Source: Brachybacterium sp. P6-10-X1
Lineage (GTDB): Bacteria > Actinomycetota > Actinomycetes > Actinomycetales > Dermabacteraceae
Reading direction: 5' to 3'
Length of the DNA: 64,000 nucleotides
NCBI RefSeq assembly: GCF_001969445.1
Contig: NZ_CP017297.1
Coordinates: 434,001 to 498,000 of the forward strand
Part shown: one piece after another, positions 12,414-20,749 of the stretch
How the letters are laid out: the number at the start of each line of letters is the position of its first letter
How positions within the stretch are numbered: position 1 is the stretch's first letter
The notes under the pieces: model-generated
What the model saw: only the letters and a program-made list of their open reading frames with translations
What the model was told of the DNA's origin: nothing
The model's database searches: none
Program-made: the position numbers and the translations under genes

Positions 12414-12443
12414 CTAGATGTAGCTGGTCATGACGTTATCGAC
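12414..12443. repeat. IS481 left terminal inverted repeat
   Basis: 30 bp matching the reverse complement of 13508-13537 at 25 positions, with the shared core ggtcatgacgtt. The first four bases, CTAG, give a TAG stop on both strands: one ends the transposase frame (minus strand), the other the truncated upstream frame (plus strand). Confidence 0.8.
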
Positions 12444-13421
12444 GTTGGCGTGGAGGCGTGAGGCCGGTGGCTGATCGCCGCAGGCGGTGTGTGGGCGATG
12501 GTAGTCATAGTGATGGGTCCAGACGCCGATCGCTTCTCGTCTCTCGCTCTCGGAGTCGTAAGCGCGGGCGTATAGACACTCGTCGGTCATCAGCCGCTGG
12601 TAGCGCTCGATCTTCCCGTTGTGGCGGGGCGTATAGATCCGGGTGCGCTGGTGCCGGCCGATAAACGCACAGGTCGAACGGCGGAACGCCTTAGCGGTGT
12701 AGTTGCTGCCGTTGTCCGTGACCAGGCGAGAGATCCGCGTGATCCCATGCTCGGCGAAGAACACCAGCGCGGTGGAAGAACGCGATCGTCGTCGCGGCGG
12801 TCTCGTCCTCGAGCGCCTCGGTGTAGGCCAGGCGCGAGAACCCGTCCTCCACGGCGTGGAAGTAGGTGTAGCCGACTTTCTGGTCGTGGGATCGCCTGCT
12901 GGCCAGAGCCCTCGTACTGCCGTGGCCATGGACCCGCCAGCCGCCGCCGTCGGGGATCTTCCCGACCTTCTTCACGTCCATGTGGATCATGTGCTCGGGA
13001 TAGCGGGGGTGATCTTCCCTGGTCGGCGCAGATTCTCCCCGTCCGGGGTGATGTTGTGAATCCGGTTCAGACCGAGCCGGTCCAGCCACCGCGTCGCCGT
13101 CCGGACACTGCAGCGGACGTGGTGCCCGTCGATGAGCTCGCGGGCGATGCGGCGGGCAGACCACTTCTTCTTGCGCCGCCAGTGCTCGATCAGCTCCACT
13201 ACTTCCGCGGGCAGACGCGATGGCCGGTTCGCCGGGGCGCTGGAGCGGTCCTCCAGCCCGGCCGCACCGGCAGCTCGGTAGCGACCGACCCACGTCGAGA
13301 GCGTCGCGCGGGCGATGTGGAACTCGGCGGCGACGTGCGCGATCGGCCGGCCACGCTCGAGGACCTGGGCGACGGCGCGCTGCCTTCCGAGCACGGTCAG
13401 CGGGGCATTACGGTGGGTCAC
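12414..13421 (-). pseudogene. IS481-family transposase with two frameshifts
   Basis: Read from a GTG at 13419-13421 (VTHRNAPLTVLGRQR). An N-terminal HTH region (IAHVAAEFHIARATLSTW, then DRSSAP) lies in one frame to about 13000. The first DDE segment, HMDVKKVGKIPDGGG, with Asp, lies in a second frame to about 12775. The segments VTDNGSNYTAK (Asp) and HNGKIERYQR (Glu) lie in a third frame, which runs to the stop. All catalytic residues are still present but spread over three frames, so the gene is broken by two indels. IS481 elements normally encode one uninterrupted ORF of about 320 residues, so programmed frameshifting is unlikely. Confidence 0.85.
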
Positions 13422-13507
13422 GGAACGGGTCTCCTCCCAGCAGATGAATGGCTTCAGCACCACCCATCGTGCAGGTCAGGGACCCGTTCCTTCATCCCCA
13501 CCCCGCT

Positions 13508-13537
13508 GTCTACAACGTCATGACCCGCAACATTTAG
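13508..13537. repeat. IS481 right terminal inverted repeat
   Basis: Partner of 12414-12443. Bases 13534-13536 supply the TAA stop codon of the adjacent sulfatase gene on the minus strand, so the insertion defines or slightly trims that protein's C-terminus. Confidence 0.8.
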
Positions 13538-14967
13538 AAGGGCGCTAGGCGCTCGCGAGAGCGATCCTCAGTGGCTGCGAGCACATCCAGCACGACGCCC
13601 ATCATCTTTGTGCGCTGCTCCTGCTGCGCGGGAACATCCCAGAGGTTGTCTAGCTCATCGGGGTCGGCGGCCAGGTCGTACAGCTCGCCGGTGCGGTCGC
13701 GGTCGGTCGCGGGACGGCCATGGTGCACCACGATCTTCCAGCTCCCGCGCCGCACCATAGTGGTGAACACCGGCGGGTCGTAAGCCCAGCATCCGTCCCG
13801 GTATTCCGAGAGGACCCAGCCACGGTCCTCCCAGTCCTCGCCCCGCCACAGCGGCCCCAGGTCCCGGCCTTCAGCGTGGGGAAGTCCACGGGACCCCGCG
13901 GCGGCCAGGGTCGTGCTGGTGAGGTCGATCCATTCTACGAGCTCCCCGCGCACCTGGCCGGCGGGGACGGTCCCGGGCCGACGCACAATCAGAGGCACCT
14001 TCACCGAGCAGTCAAACATCATCGGCCCTTTGAGCAGCATGCGGTGGTCGCCCAGCATCTCGCCATGGTCGCTGGTAAAGATCACGAGCGTGTCCTCGGC
14101 GAGCCCCTCGCTGTCCAGCGCCCCGAGGATCCGCCCCACCTCCTCGTCCACCAGGGAGACCATGGCGTAGTACTGAGCGATGATTTCCTGTAGCTGCTCC
14201 GGGCTGTAGTCGTCGAATCCCGGCATGTGCCCGGCGTACGACTTCGCCGACTCCTGTTGGTAGATTGCCGGCTTCGTCTCCAGCTCGCCCTCGATGGTGA
14301 CTGGCCGGGGCAGCGACTGCGCGTCGTACATCTCGCGGAACCGTTCGGGGGCCTCGAAGCCGTGATGGGGATCGAAGAAGTTCGCGATGAAGCAGAACGG
14401 CTTGTCCTTGTCGCGGGTGTGCGCGAGGAACTCGATCGTTTCCTCCGCGATCCAGCGGCTGTAGTGCGCTTCCTGGGGGAGCGCGTCGATCGACCGTTGC
14501 CGTTCTACGACGGCGTCGCGGTACAGATCCGGGTGGGTGCGCCGCAGCCAGTTGTGGTACTCGTTCGCGGGGGAGCGCACATAGGGGTCGTGCGCCCAGC
14601 GGAAGATCCGGAAACCGTCGTTCAGCCGCGGCTCGATCCTGCCGGCGAAGGCGGAGCCGAGATGGAACTTCCCGGCGAGTCCGCAGTCGTACCCCTCGTT
14701 GGCCAGGACCGTGGTGAACAGCTCCGTGTCCGGATCCATGTCCACGCCGTTGGCCCACAGGCCGTGGTGGCGCGGATACCTCCCCGTCATCAGACTGCCG
14801 CGGGAGGGCGCGCACACCGGCGACTGGGTGTAACAGTTCTCGAATCGGGTGCCCTGGGCGGCCAAGCGGTCCAGGTGCGGGGTGTGGATGTGTGGATTGC
14901 TGGCGGCACCGAGGGCGTCGTAGCGCTGCTGGTCGGTGCTGATCAGAAGGATGTTCGGGCGGGTCAT
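13534..14967 (-). CDS. type I sulfatase, choline/heparan-sulfatase-like group
   Basis: Predicted 477 residues. N-terminal NILLISTDQQRYDALG gives the metal-binding Asp, and C-A-P-S-R at residues 52-56 is the formylglycine motif (Cys52). FTSDHGEMLGDH in the middle supplies further metal ligands. The C-terminal sub-domain with LYDLAADPDELDNL is typical of sulfatases acting on sulfated sugars. No signal peptide is visible, so a cytoplasmic enzyme acting on imported substrate is likely. It is the last gene of a four-gene minus-strand operon, 39 nt after the second permease. The stop codon lies inside the end of the IS481 element, so a few C-terminal residues may have been lost, though the length is near normal. 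Exact substrate unknown. Confidence 0.9.
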   Translation of the reverse strand: MTRPNILLISTDQQRYDALGAASNPHIHTPHLDRLAAQGTRFENCYTQSPVCAPSRGSLMTGRYPRHHGLWANGVDMDPDTELFTTVLANEGYDCGLAGKFHLGSAFAGRIEPRLNDGFRIFRWAHDPYVRSPANEYHNWLRRTHPDLYRDAVVERQRSIDALPQEAHYSRWIAEETIEFLAHTRDKDKPFCFIANFFDPHHGFEAPERFREMYDAQSLPRPVTIEGELETKPAIYQQESAKSYAGHMPGFDDYSPEQLQEIIAQYYAMVSLVDEEVGRILGALDSEGLAEDTLVIFTSDHGEMLGDHRMLLKGPMMFDCSVKVPLIVRRPGTVPAGQVRGELVEWIDLTSTTLAAAGSRGLPHAEGRDLGPLWRGEDWEDRGWVLSEYRDGCWAYDPPVFTTMVRRGSWKIVVHHGRPATDRDRTGELYDLAADPDELDNLWDVPAQQEQRTKMMGVVLDVLAATEDRSRERLAPF

Positions 14968-15006
14968 GGGGTCTCGCTTCCGGGTGGAGAAGGCGGGCAG
15001 GGGCCG

Positions 15007-15903
15007 TCAGTTCTTCACGGCACCGGCGATCCCTTCGACGAAGTGACGCTGGAGCAGCAGGAACAGGGCAAGGATGGGCAGCAGGGAGATCGAAGCGGCT
15101 GCGGCCAGGCCCGCCCAGTCCGTGGAGTTCGTGCCCTGGAAGGCGAGCATCCCCACGGCCACCGTGCGGTTCTCGGGAGTGGAGAAGGTGAACACCAAGG
15201 GCAGGAAGAAGTTGTTCCAGGTGCCCAGGAACGTCAGCACCACCACGGTGGCGGTGACCGGTCCCGACAGCGGCAGCATCACTCGGAAGAACGTGCGCAG
15301 GAAGCCTGCGCCATCGATCACCGCGGCCTCTTCCAGCTCCTTCGGGATCCGGGAGAAGAACCCCATATACAGCAGGACGGCAGCGACATTGCCGCCGCCG
15401 GCCATGGCGAGCACCAACCCCGCGCGAGTGTTCAGCAGGCCCAGCAGGTCGGACAGCTCCACCACGGGCACGATGAATAGGCCGGTGGGGATGAACATCG
15501 TGGCCACCAGCACTGTCATGATGAGCCGGCGGCCCCGAAAGCGGTAGCGAGCGAGCACGTAGCCGGCGGTCGCGCAGCGCACCACCACCAGCACGATGCT
15601 CGCTGCCGTGATGACGACGGAGTTGAGCATGTATTGCGAGAACCCGGCCTCAGACCAGGCTGCGGCGTAGTTCTCGGGGTGCCAGGTCTCAGGGATCAGA
15701 TTAAGGCCGCTCGCGAAAATGTCCAGAGAGTCCTTGAACGAGGCTGAGAGCACCCAGAGCAGCGGGTATAGCCAGACGAGGCCGAGGACTGCGAGCCCGA
15801 GGGTCTGGAGCCAGCGCAGCGCACGCCGAGGGATCCGTCGGTGCTTCGTGAGGGCGGGGCGATCATCCGCGGGGTGGACGGTCGACGTAGCGTCGGCGGT
15901 CAT
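15007..15903 (-). CDS. sugar ABC transporter permease, MalG type
   Basis: Predicted 298 residues with six hydrophobic segments, in the binding-protein-dependent carbohydrate uptake (CUT1) permease family. The EAA loop EEAAVIDGAGFLRTFF, followed by LPL, contacts the ATPase. The ATG at 15901-15903 is chosen because it overlaps the stop of the upstream permease by 4 nt and precedes a short Arg-rich cytoplasmic N-terminus (MTADATSTVHPADDRPALTK). Longer frame extension upstream is antisense-like. Pairs with the MalF-type permease to form the membrane channel. No ATP-binding subunit is in the operon; CUT1 systems of Actinobacteria commonly share one MsiK-type ATPase encoded elsewhere. Confidence 0.92.
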   Translation of the reverse strand: MTADATSTVHPADDRPALTKHRRIPRRALRWLQTLGLAVLGLVWLYPLLWVLSASFKDSLDIFASGLNLIPETWHPENYAAAWSEAGFSQYMLNSVVITAASIVLVVVRCATAGYVLARYRFRGRRLIMTVLVATMFIPTGLFIVPVVELSDLLGLLNTRAGLVLAMAGGGNVAAVLLYMGFFSRIPKELEEAAVIDGAGFLRTFFRVMLPLSGPVTATVVVLTFLGTWNNFFLPLVFTFSTPENRTVAVGMLAFQGTNSTDWAGLAAAASISLLPILALFLLLQRHFVEGIAGAVKN

Positions 15904-16877
15904 CGGTGCCGCTCCTGTCTCCGTCGTGCCAGCGACATCAGGGCGGTCAGCGATCCGATGAGCAGGACGGTGATCACACCGAAGGCGACGCCGATCGCGG
16001 AGGCGTACCCGAGATCCGGGCGGCCGTCGCCGAAGGCCGTGTCGTAGATGTAGACCTCGGTGACCATGGTCGAGAAGAAGGGGCCGCCGCCGGTCATGGT
16101 GACCACCAGATCGAAGATCTGCATGGTCTCCACCACTGTGAGCACTGTGATGATGATGGCGAAGGGTGTCAGCAGCGGCAGCGTCACGTGCCGCAGGCGC
16201 TGCCAGGGTCCGGCTCCGTCGACTTCCGCGGCATCCAGCAGTTCGCGGGGCACGGTCTGCAGTGCGGCCAGCCAGTAGATGAGCGTCACCCCCATCCACT
16301 TCCACACGTGAACCCCCATGACGCTGCCGAGCGCGGTGTCCGAGCTGCCCAGGAAGTCGACGGGCCCCTGGCCCACCAGCTCCAGCAGCGCGTTGACAGG
16401 ACCACTGGAAGGGTCGAGCACGAAGCCCATCAAGATACCTACGATCGCGGTGGTCGCCACCACCGGCACGAAGAACGCGGTGCGCAGCAGCCCGGCGAAG
16501 GGCAGTCGCGGGTCGTTCAGCATCATCGCGAGCACGAGCGAGGCGCCGACGCGGATCGGCACGGTCACCACGATGATCAGCAGTGTGATGCCTAACGACT
16601 TCCAGAACAGATCGTCGGACAGCAGGCGGGCGAAGTTATCCAGTCCGGTGAAGCTGCGGGCCTGTCCGAGACCGCGCCATTCGAGCATCGAGTAGTAGAT
16701 GCTCGAAAGACTCGGCCACACCGTGTACAGCGTGAACAAGATCAGTGTGGGAGCGAGGAAGAGGGCGATCCACCACGGGGAGCGGTTGCCTCCCGGGCCG
16801 TCGGTGGGCGGACGTGCACGACCCGACGGAGGGGCGACCTGCTCCGACGCGGACGACGGTGCGAGAGTCCCGGTCAT
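15900..16877 (-). CDS. sugar ABC transporter permease, MalF type
   Basis: Predicted 325 residues: a Pro/Gly-rich cytoplasmic N-terminus (about 30 residues), then six hydrophobic segments beginning WWIALFLAPTLILFTLYTVW. The EAA loop is DAAEVDGAGPWQRLRHV followed by TLPLL. Belongs to the CUT1 permeases that take up oligosaccharides and related compounds. It starts 12 nt after the binding-protein stop and ends with a 4-nt overlap into the MalG-type gene, so all are one transcript. With the downstream sulfatase, this points to import of a sulfated sugar or glycoside. Confidence 0.92.
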   Translation of the reverse strand: MTGTLAPSSASEQVAPPSGRARPPTDGPGGNRSPWWIALFLAPTLILFTLYTVWPSLSSIYYSMLEWRGLGQARSFTGLDNFARLLSDDLFWKSLGITLLIIVVTVPIRVGASLVLAMMLNDPRLPFAGLLRTAFFVPVVATTAIVGILMGFVLDPSSGPVNALLELVGQGPVDFLGSSDTALGSVMGVHVWKWMGVTLIYWLAALQTVPRELLDAAEVDGAGPWQRLRHVTLPLLTPFAIIITVLTVVETMQIFDLVVTMTGGGPFFSTMVTEVYIYDTAFGDGRPDLGYASAIGVAFGVITVLLIGSLTALMSLARRRQERHR

Positions 16878-16889
16878 CTTCTTCCCTCC

Positions 16890-18344
16890 TCAGTACTTCG
16901 TCGCGTCGTAGTCGTCGCCAAGGTGGTAGTCCTCGAAGACCCAGTCATCGAGGGAGACCTCGGTGCCGTCGGCGGTGACGGCGTCGATCGCCTTCTCCCG
17001 CTCCGCGGTGACGGCGTGCGAATAGGTCTTCAATGCGGATCGTGCGTCGTCGAGGTCGCCGCCCAGGTAGCCCTGGGCGATCTCGCCCAGGTTCGGGCGT
17101 ACGTCGTCCATTTGTGCAATGACGGTCCCGACGGCCGCGTTGCGGGCTACCGGGCTGGGAGCGAGGAAGCAGTTCTTGCGGAAGATGCCGATCGCCGCGG
17201 CGTAAGCGTCCGCAACATCGGCGGAGCTCACGGCGTCGAGGTCGGTGGGAGGCTGATCCATGTTCGCCGCGAGGGCGGCGCTGAACTCCGGCCGAGTGAG
17301 CAGGGAGAACAAGCCGCCGACGGCGTCGACGTGGGTGGAGGCCGCGTTGCGCCAGAACTGGCCCTCGGCCGGTCCGCGGGCAGTGACGCCCTTTCCGTCG
17401 GGCGAGGGCACGTTCGACACCGCCAATACCGGCAGAAAGTCCGCGAACTCGCCGGCCACCACGCCGGCATTCCACGGGCCGTCGAAGAAGATCGCGGCAT
17501 CACCGGAAGCCCAGCGCACCCGCGCCTCCCGTGCGTCCAGAGAGGTCGAGGCGGGGAGCATGTATCCGTCGGAGATCAGGGACTTCAGGAACTCGAGTGA
17601 GTCGACGAATGCGTCGGCGTGGAATACGTACTCGCCGGTGGCGGGATCGGTGACGCCTGCGCTGCCGCCGCCGTGGGCCAACGCCTGACCGGCGGCCTGG
17701 GCCAGGTCCACCAGATGCTCGCCCATGCGGTCGGGAAACGCCAGGTTCGTGATCCACGGACTTGTGGTGCCGGCAGAGACCAGATCGGCGCAGAGTGAGC
17801 GGAATCCATCCCAACTGAGCGCCCCGGCATCCGGGTCGTGACCTGCAGCCTGCACCATCTCCCGGTTCATCCAGGCAAGGCTCGAATGCTGCTGGTGGCT
17901 GAAGATCGGGACTGAGTGCACCTGTCCGTCGAAGACGTGGATTCCCTCGAACAGCACCTCGGCGACCGCTTGCTGGGCTTCGTCGTCCAGCGTGACTGGG
18001 CCCACGGTGCCGTCGGCGACCAGGGCGGCCGACGGGACGCTGAAGAGATTCGTGAACACGTCCGGCAGCTGATCGCTGGTCTGAGCGAGCTGGAGAGCCT
18101 GGCCCATGTCGTTGGGGTTGTAGACGGTGCGTTCGACCTCCGCTCCGCCGTCGGCGGCGAAATCGTCGAAAAGACCCGTCAGGGCCTTCTCCAAGGGGTC
18201 GAAGTGGTCCCACCACAGCACATTCGAGGACCCTTCACCGGCTCCGCCATCCCCGGAGGACGACGAGCGGGAGCAGGCGGTCGCGGACGTGGCGGATGCG
18301 AGTGCGGTGAGGGCGAGTAATCGGCGGCGGGTGATGATGACCAT
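16890..18344 (-). CDS. sugar ABC transporter substrate-binding lipoprotein
   Basis: Predicted 484 residues, solute-binding family 1 type for carbohydrate importers. N-terminus has a twin-arginine-like TRRRLLALTAL stretch and the lipobox TATAC, so Cys24 should be lipidated and the protein anchored outside the membrane. Mature part begins with Ser/Gly linker, then WWDHFDPLEKALTGLFDDF, the typical first strand and helix. It is first in the operon, with its own promoter (18387-18415) and a LacI-type palindrome in the leader. High expression relative to the permeases is usual for this layout. The ligand is unknown; a sulfated carbohydrate is likely from the neighbouring sulfatase. Confidence 0.92.
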   Translation of the reverse strand: MVIITRRRLLALTALASATSATACSRSSSSGDGGAGEGSSNVLWWDHFDPLEKALTGLFDDFAADGGAEVERTVYNPNDMGQALQLAQTSDQLPDVFTNLFSVPSAALVADGTVGPVTLDDEAQQAVAEVLFEGIHVFDGQVHSVPIFSHQQHSSLAWMNREMVQAAGHDPDAGALSWDGFRSLCADLVSAGTTSPWITNLAFPDRMGEHLVDLAQAAGQALAHGGGSAGVTDPATGEYVFHADAFVDSLEFLKSLISDGYMLPASTSLDAREARVRWASGDAAIFFDGPWNAGVVAGEFADFLPVLAVSNVPSPDGKGVTARGPAEGQFWRNAASTHVDAVGGLFSLLTRPEFSAALAANMDQPPTDLDAVSSADVADAYAAAIGIFRKNCFLAPSPVARNAAVGTVIAQMDDVRPNLGEIAQGYLGGDLDDARSALKTYSHAVTAEREKAIDAVTADGTEVSLDDWVFEDYHLGDDYDATKY

Positions 18345-18364
18345 GGAGGCTCCTGAAGGTCGTG

Positions 18365-18378
18365 GTACGACGTTGTAC
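18365..18378. promoter_or_regulatory. candidate LacI-family operator
   Basis: 14-bp near-perfect palindrome gtacgacgttgtac (12 of 14 symmetric positions) with the central ACGT/CG-type symmetry of many LacI-family sites. It falls just after the predicted transcription start of the binding-protein operon and 21 bp before its start codon, where a bound repressor would block transcription. A related half-site, gtacgtta, lies nearer the divergent regulator gene. Confidence 0.55.
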
Positions 18379-18386
18379 TGGCGTGG

Positions 18387-18415
18387 ACGCTAGACGGGCT
18401 CGTCAGGACTGTCAA
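18387..18415 (-). promoter_or_regulatory. promoter of the ABC transporter/sulfatase operon
   Basis: On the minus strand a perfect -35 TTGACA (18410-18415) is followed by a 17-bp spacer and a -10 TAGCGT (18387-18392). Transcription would start near 18380, directly before the palindrome at 18365-18378. Confidence 0.65.
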
Positions 18416-18545
18416 CGCACAGAGAGAAGCAAATTGGCACGTCAAGGCCAGTCGAGTGCCGACTGTTTGGACAGCGAGTGCCGCTTCAGTGATACAGAAC
18501 AATCGGTACGTTAAGCTCTGCGCGAGGACGATGTGAGGAGCCCCC

Positions 18546-20480
18546 ATGGCCAGACGACCAGCGGCCCCGCTGAGGCTGCGAGCGGGAGACCGGGAGGTGC
18601 TGGAGACGGTCGCTGAGGGCACCGATCCCGCCGCAGCACAACGGGCGAGAATCCTCCTCGCTGCGGCCGACGGCATCTCGAATACCGAGATCGCCGAAAG
18701 CCTCGGCGCCTCGCGACAGAGCGTTCTACGATGGCGCGGCCGCTACGGCGCCGAAGGGGTCGACTGCCTCCGGGACCGTCCGCGGCCGGGTCGCCCACAG
18801 GCGCTGAGCCCGGCGGAGATCGTAGCGCGGGCCCTGCGGGCGCCGAGTTCGGCGGAGGCCGCGAGCGGGCGCTGGAGCACACGCACACTCGCGAACGCTC
18901 TGGGAATCAGCTCCGCGACGGTTGCGCGAGCCTGGACTCAGTACGGTCTGGCTCCCTCCGAGGCCGGTGCGCTCGAGTTCGACACCCGGCCGACGATGAT
19001 CCTCCGCCCCGGACGCATCGTGGGGCTCCTGCTGAACCCGCCCGTCGGCCTCGTGGCCTTCGTCGAAGCGGAGCGCGAGGCGGACGGGCACTCGGCGGGG
19101 GAGGCCCCCGCGCGCCAGGGACCGAGACGAGCCGGATTGGAGGCCGCGCGAGAGATCGCAGCCGAGCTCGCCGCAGCACGCGCCCACGAAGATCGCACCG
19201 GTGTCGCCCACCCCTCCGAGAAGGATGTCGCGGAGTTCCTGGAGAATGCCCGTGAGCGCGGAGCGCAGGTGATCGGCACCGGGGCCGGCATCCAGGAGAC
19301 CGGAGAAACGGCGGCGGTTGACACCTTCTCCGAGTGGCGACGGGCCGTTGAGGCACTCACCGTGGCAGCAGCGGTCGCCGGCGACGTCGACGGGCTGAGC
19401 TCTCTCCGAGAGCGCTTGCGGGACTCTGCCATCTCCGCGGATACCGTCATCTGGTCTGACGGCGACGTATCCATCGCGCGACCCTCGCGCGTGACGATGC
19501 GGGACGTCGCGACCGCGGCCGACGTGTCGATCAAGACGGTCTCAAACGCTCTCACCGGCGCAAAGCACGTCGCACCGGGCACTCAGCGCCGTATCGATCA
19601 CGCCGTCCGGGAGCTCGGCTATCAGGTGAACACCGCAGCCCGCCAGCTGCGCACCGGGCGTCACGGCGCGTTGGTGCTCGCTGTCCCTGAGCTCCGCCTG
19701 AGCTACTTCGCGGAACTGGCCGAGAAGATCATCGACGAAGCCGAACGCCACCAGTTGAGCGTGCTCGTCCAGACCACCCGAGGAGATCTGCATCGGGAGC
19801 TCCGCGTCATCGATAGCGCACGGCGCCGAGCCGATGGGCTGATCATCGCCGCCCACGCGTTACGCCACGACACCCTGAGCCGCCTGACCACTACTGGCCC
19901 CCTCGTCGTGCTCGGCGAGGCGGTCCAAGGAATCGGCGCCGATCAGATCACCATCAGCAATGCCGACGCCGCGACGACCGCCATGGACCACCTCTTAGAG
20001 ATCGGTCGCCGTCGCGTAGTCATGCTGGGTATCGCACCCCGCGCCGTGGCCGAAGCGCGGGTTCGGGGATGCCGAGCCTCGGCCGACCGCCATGGAGTGG
20101 ACCTCGACCCAGCGCTCATGCTCCCTGCCACCTTGTGGCGCCGCGACGAAGGCGAACGGGCGCTGCTGGAGCTGCTGGACCGGGGCGTCCCCTTTGACGC
20201 TGTCGTCGGCTTCAACGACGAGCTCGCTCTCGGCGCTCAGCACGCCCTGCTGGCCCGGGGAGTGAACATCCCCGAGGACGTCGCCGTCATCGGCTTCGAC
20301 AACTCCAACGACGCCGTCTACTCCACCCCCGGTCTCACCTCGATTGCGCCGGCCTTCGACGTCATCGCCCGCACGGCAGTTTCCTTGGTGACGGATTATC
20401 CTGCAAAGGGCAGTTCGCGAGACGCGCCAATTCACGTCATTGCCCCACACCGACTCATGGTGCGCGGTTCCACCTCCTGA
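18546..20480 (+). CDS. LacI-family regulator fused to an IS630-type transposase DNA-binding domain
   Basis: Predicted 644 residues, about twice a normal LacI protein. Residues ~8-84 match the N-terminus of IS630/Tc1-type transposases: RARILLAAADGISNTEIAES, then SRQSVLRWRGRYGAEGV and RPRPGRP. Residues ~108-134 (WSTRTLANALGISSATVARAW) match their second HTH. Residues ~155-176 (RIVGLLLNPPVGLVAFVEAE) align with the first catalytic strand, but where active transposases have Asp in V-D-E-K this has V-E-A-E; the remaining DDE core is absent. After a ~130-residue Ala/Glu-rich linker, residues ~315-372 form a LacI HTH (RVTMRDVATAADVSIKTVSNAL) and ~373-644 the LacI sugar-binding domain. It is divergent from the ABC/sulfatase operon and is probably its repressor. 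GGAG lies 7-8 nt before the ATG. The frame is continuous with strong GC3, so the fusion looks genuine. Confidence 0.85.
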   Translation: MARRPAAPLRLRAGDREVLETVAEGTDPAAAQRARILLAAADGISNTEIAESLGASRQSVLRWRGRYGAEGVDCLRDRPRPGRPQALSPAEIVARALRAPSSAEAASGRWSTRTLANALGISSATVARAWTQYGLAPSEAGALEFDTRPTMILRPGRIVGLLLNPPVGLVAFVEAEREADGHSAGEAPARQGPRRAGLEAAREIAAELAAARAHEDRTGVAHPSEKDVAEFLENARERGAQVIGTGAGIQETGETAAVDTFSEWRRAVEALTVAAAVAGDVDGLSSLRERLRDSAISADTVIWSDGDVSIARPSRVTMRDVATAADVSIKTVSNALTGAKHVAPGTQRRIDHAVRELGYQVNTAARQLRTGRHGALVLAVPELRLSYFAELAEKIIDEAERHQLSVLVQTTRGDLHRELRVIDSARRRADGLIIAAHALRHDTLSRLTTTGPLVVLGEAVQGIGADQITISNADAATTAMDHLLEIGRRRVVMLGIAPRAVAEARVRGCRASADRHGVDLDPALMLPATLWRRDEGERALLELLDRGVPFDAVVGFNDELALGAQHALLARGVNIPEDVAVIGFDNSNDAVYSTPGLTSIAPAFDVIARTAVSLVTDYPAKGSSRDAPIHVIAPHRLMVRGSTS

Positions 20481-20749
20481 GGCGCACCGCCGTGGCACAG
20501 CTGTACTGCGTTCGCTGTATCCACACGTCGAGGCCTTGCAGCTGCCTTGCGCCTGCGATCGACTCCGAACGACAGTGTGAAGCGTCCGCAGATGATGCCC
20601 ACCCCCTTGTGAGGGATCGCCTTCCGGTATGCCGGGTCCGCGGCAGCATGGCGGGTCGAACACCACCATTGTCCTCACGGGGACAGCGGGAGGAGCGCGC
20701 CACCGGTCCCGACCTTCACACGGCGGCCGAGCCAGCGGGATTCGCCGAC

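Larger units (their letters stand above)
12414..13537. mobile_element. IS481-family insertion sequence, decayed
   Basis: A 1,124-bp element bounded by 30-bp imperfect terminal inverted repeats (25 of 30 matched) and carrying a frameshifted IS481-type transposase. No clear target-site duplication is visible at the edges. It separates the sulfatase/MFS/LysR module from the sulfatase/ABC module, and both flanking reading frames terminate within its ends. Confidence 0.85.

Noticed and set aside
12765-13030. Programmed frameshifting in the IS481 transposase
   Set aside because: IS481 elements normally have one ORF, two separate shifts would be needed, and no slippery A/G run is evident.
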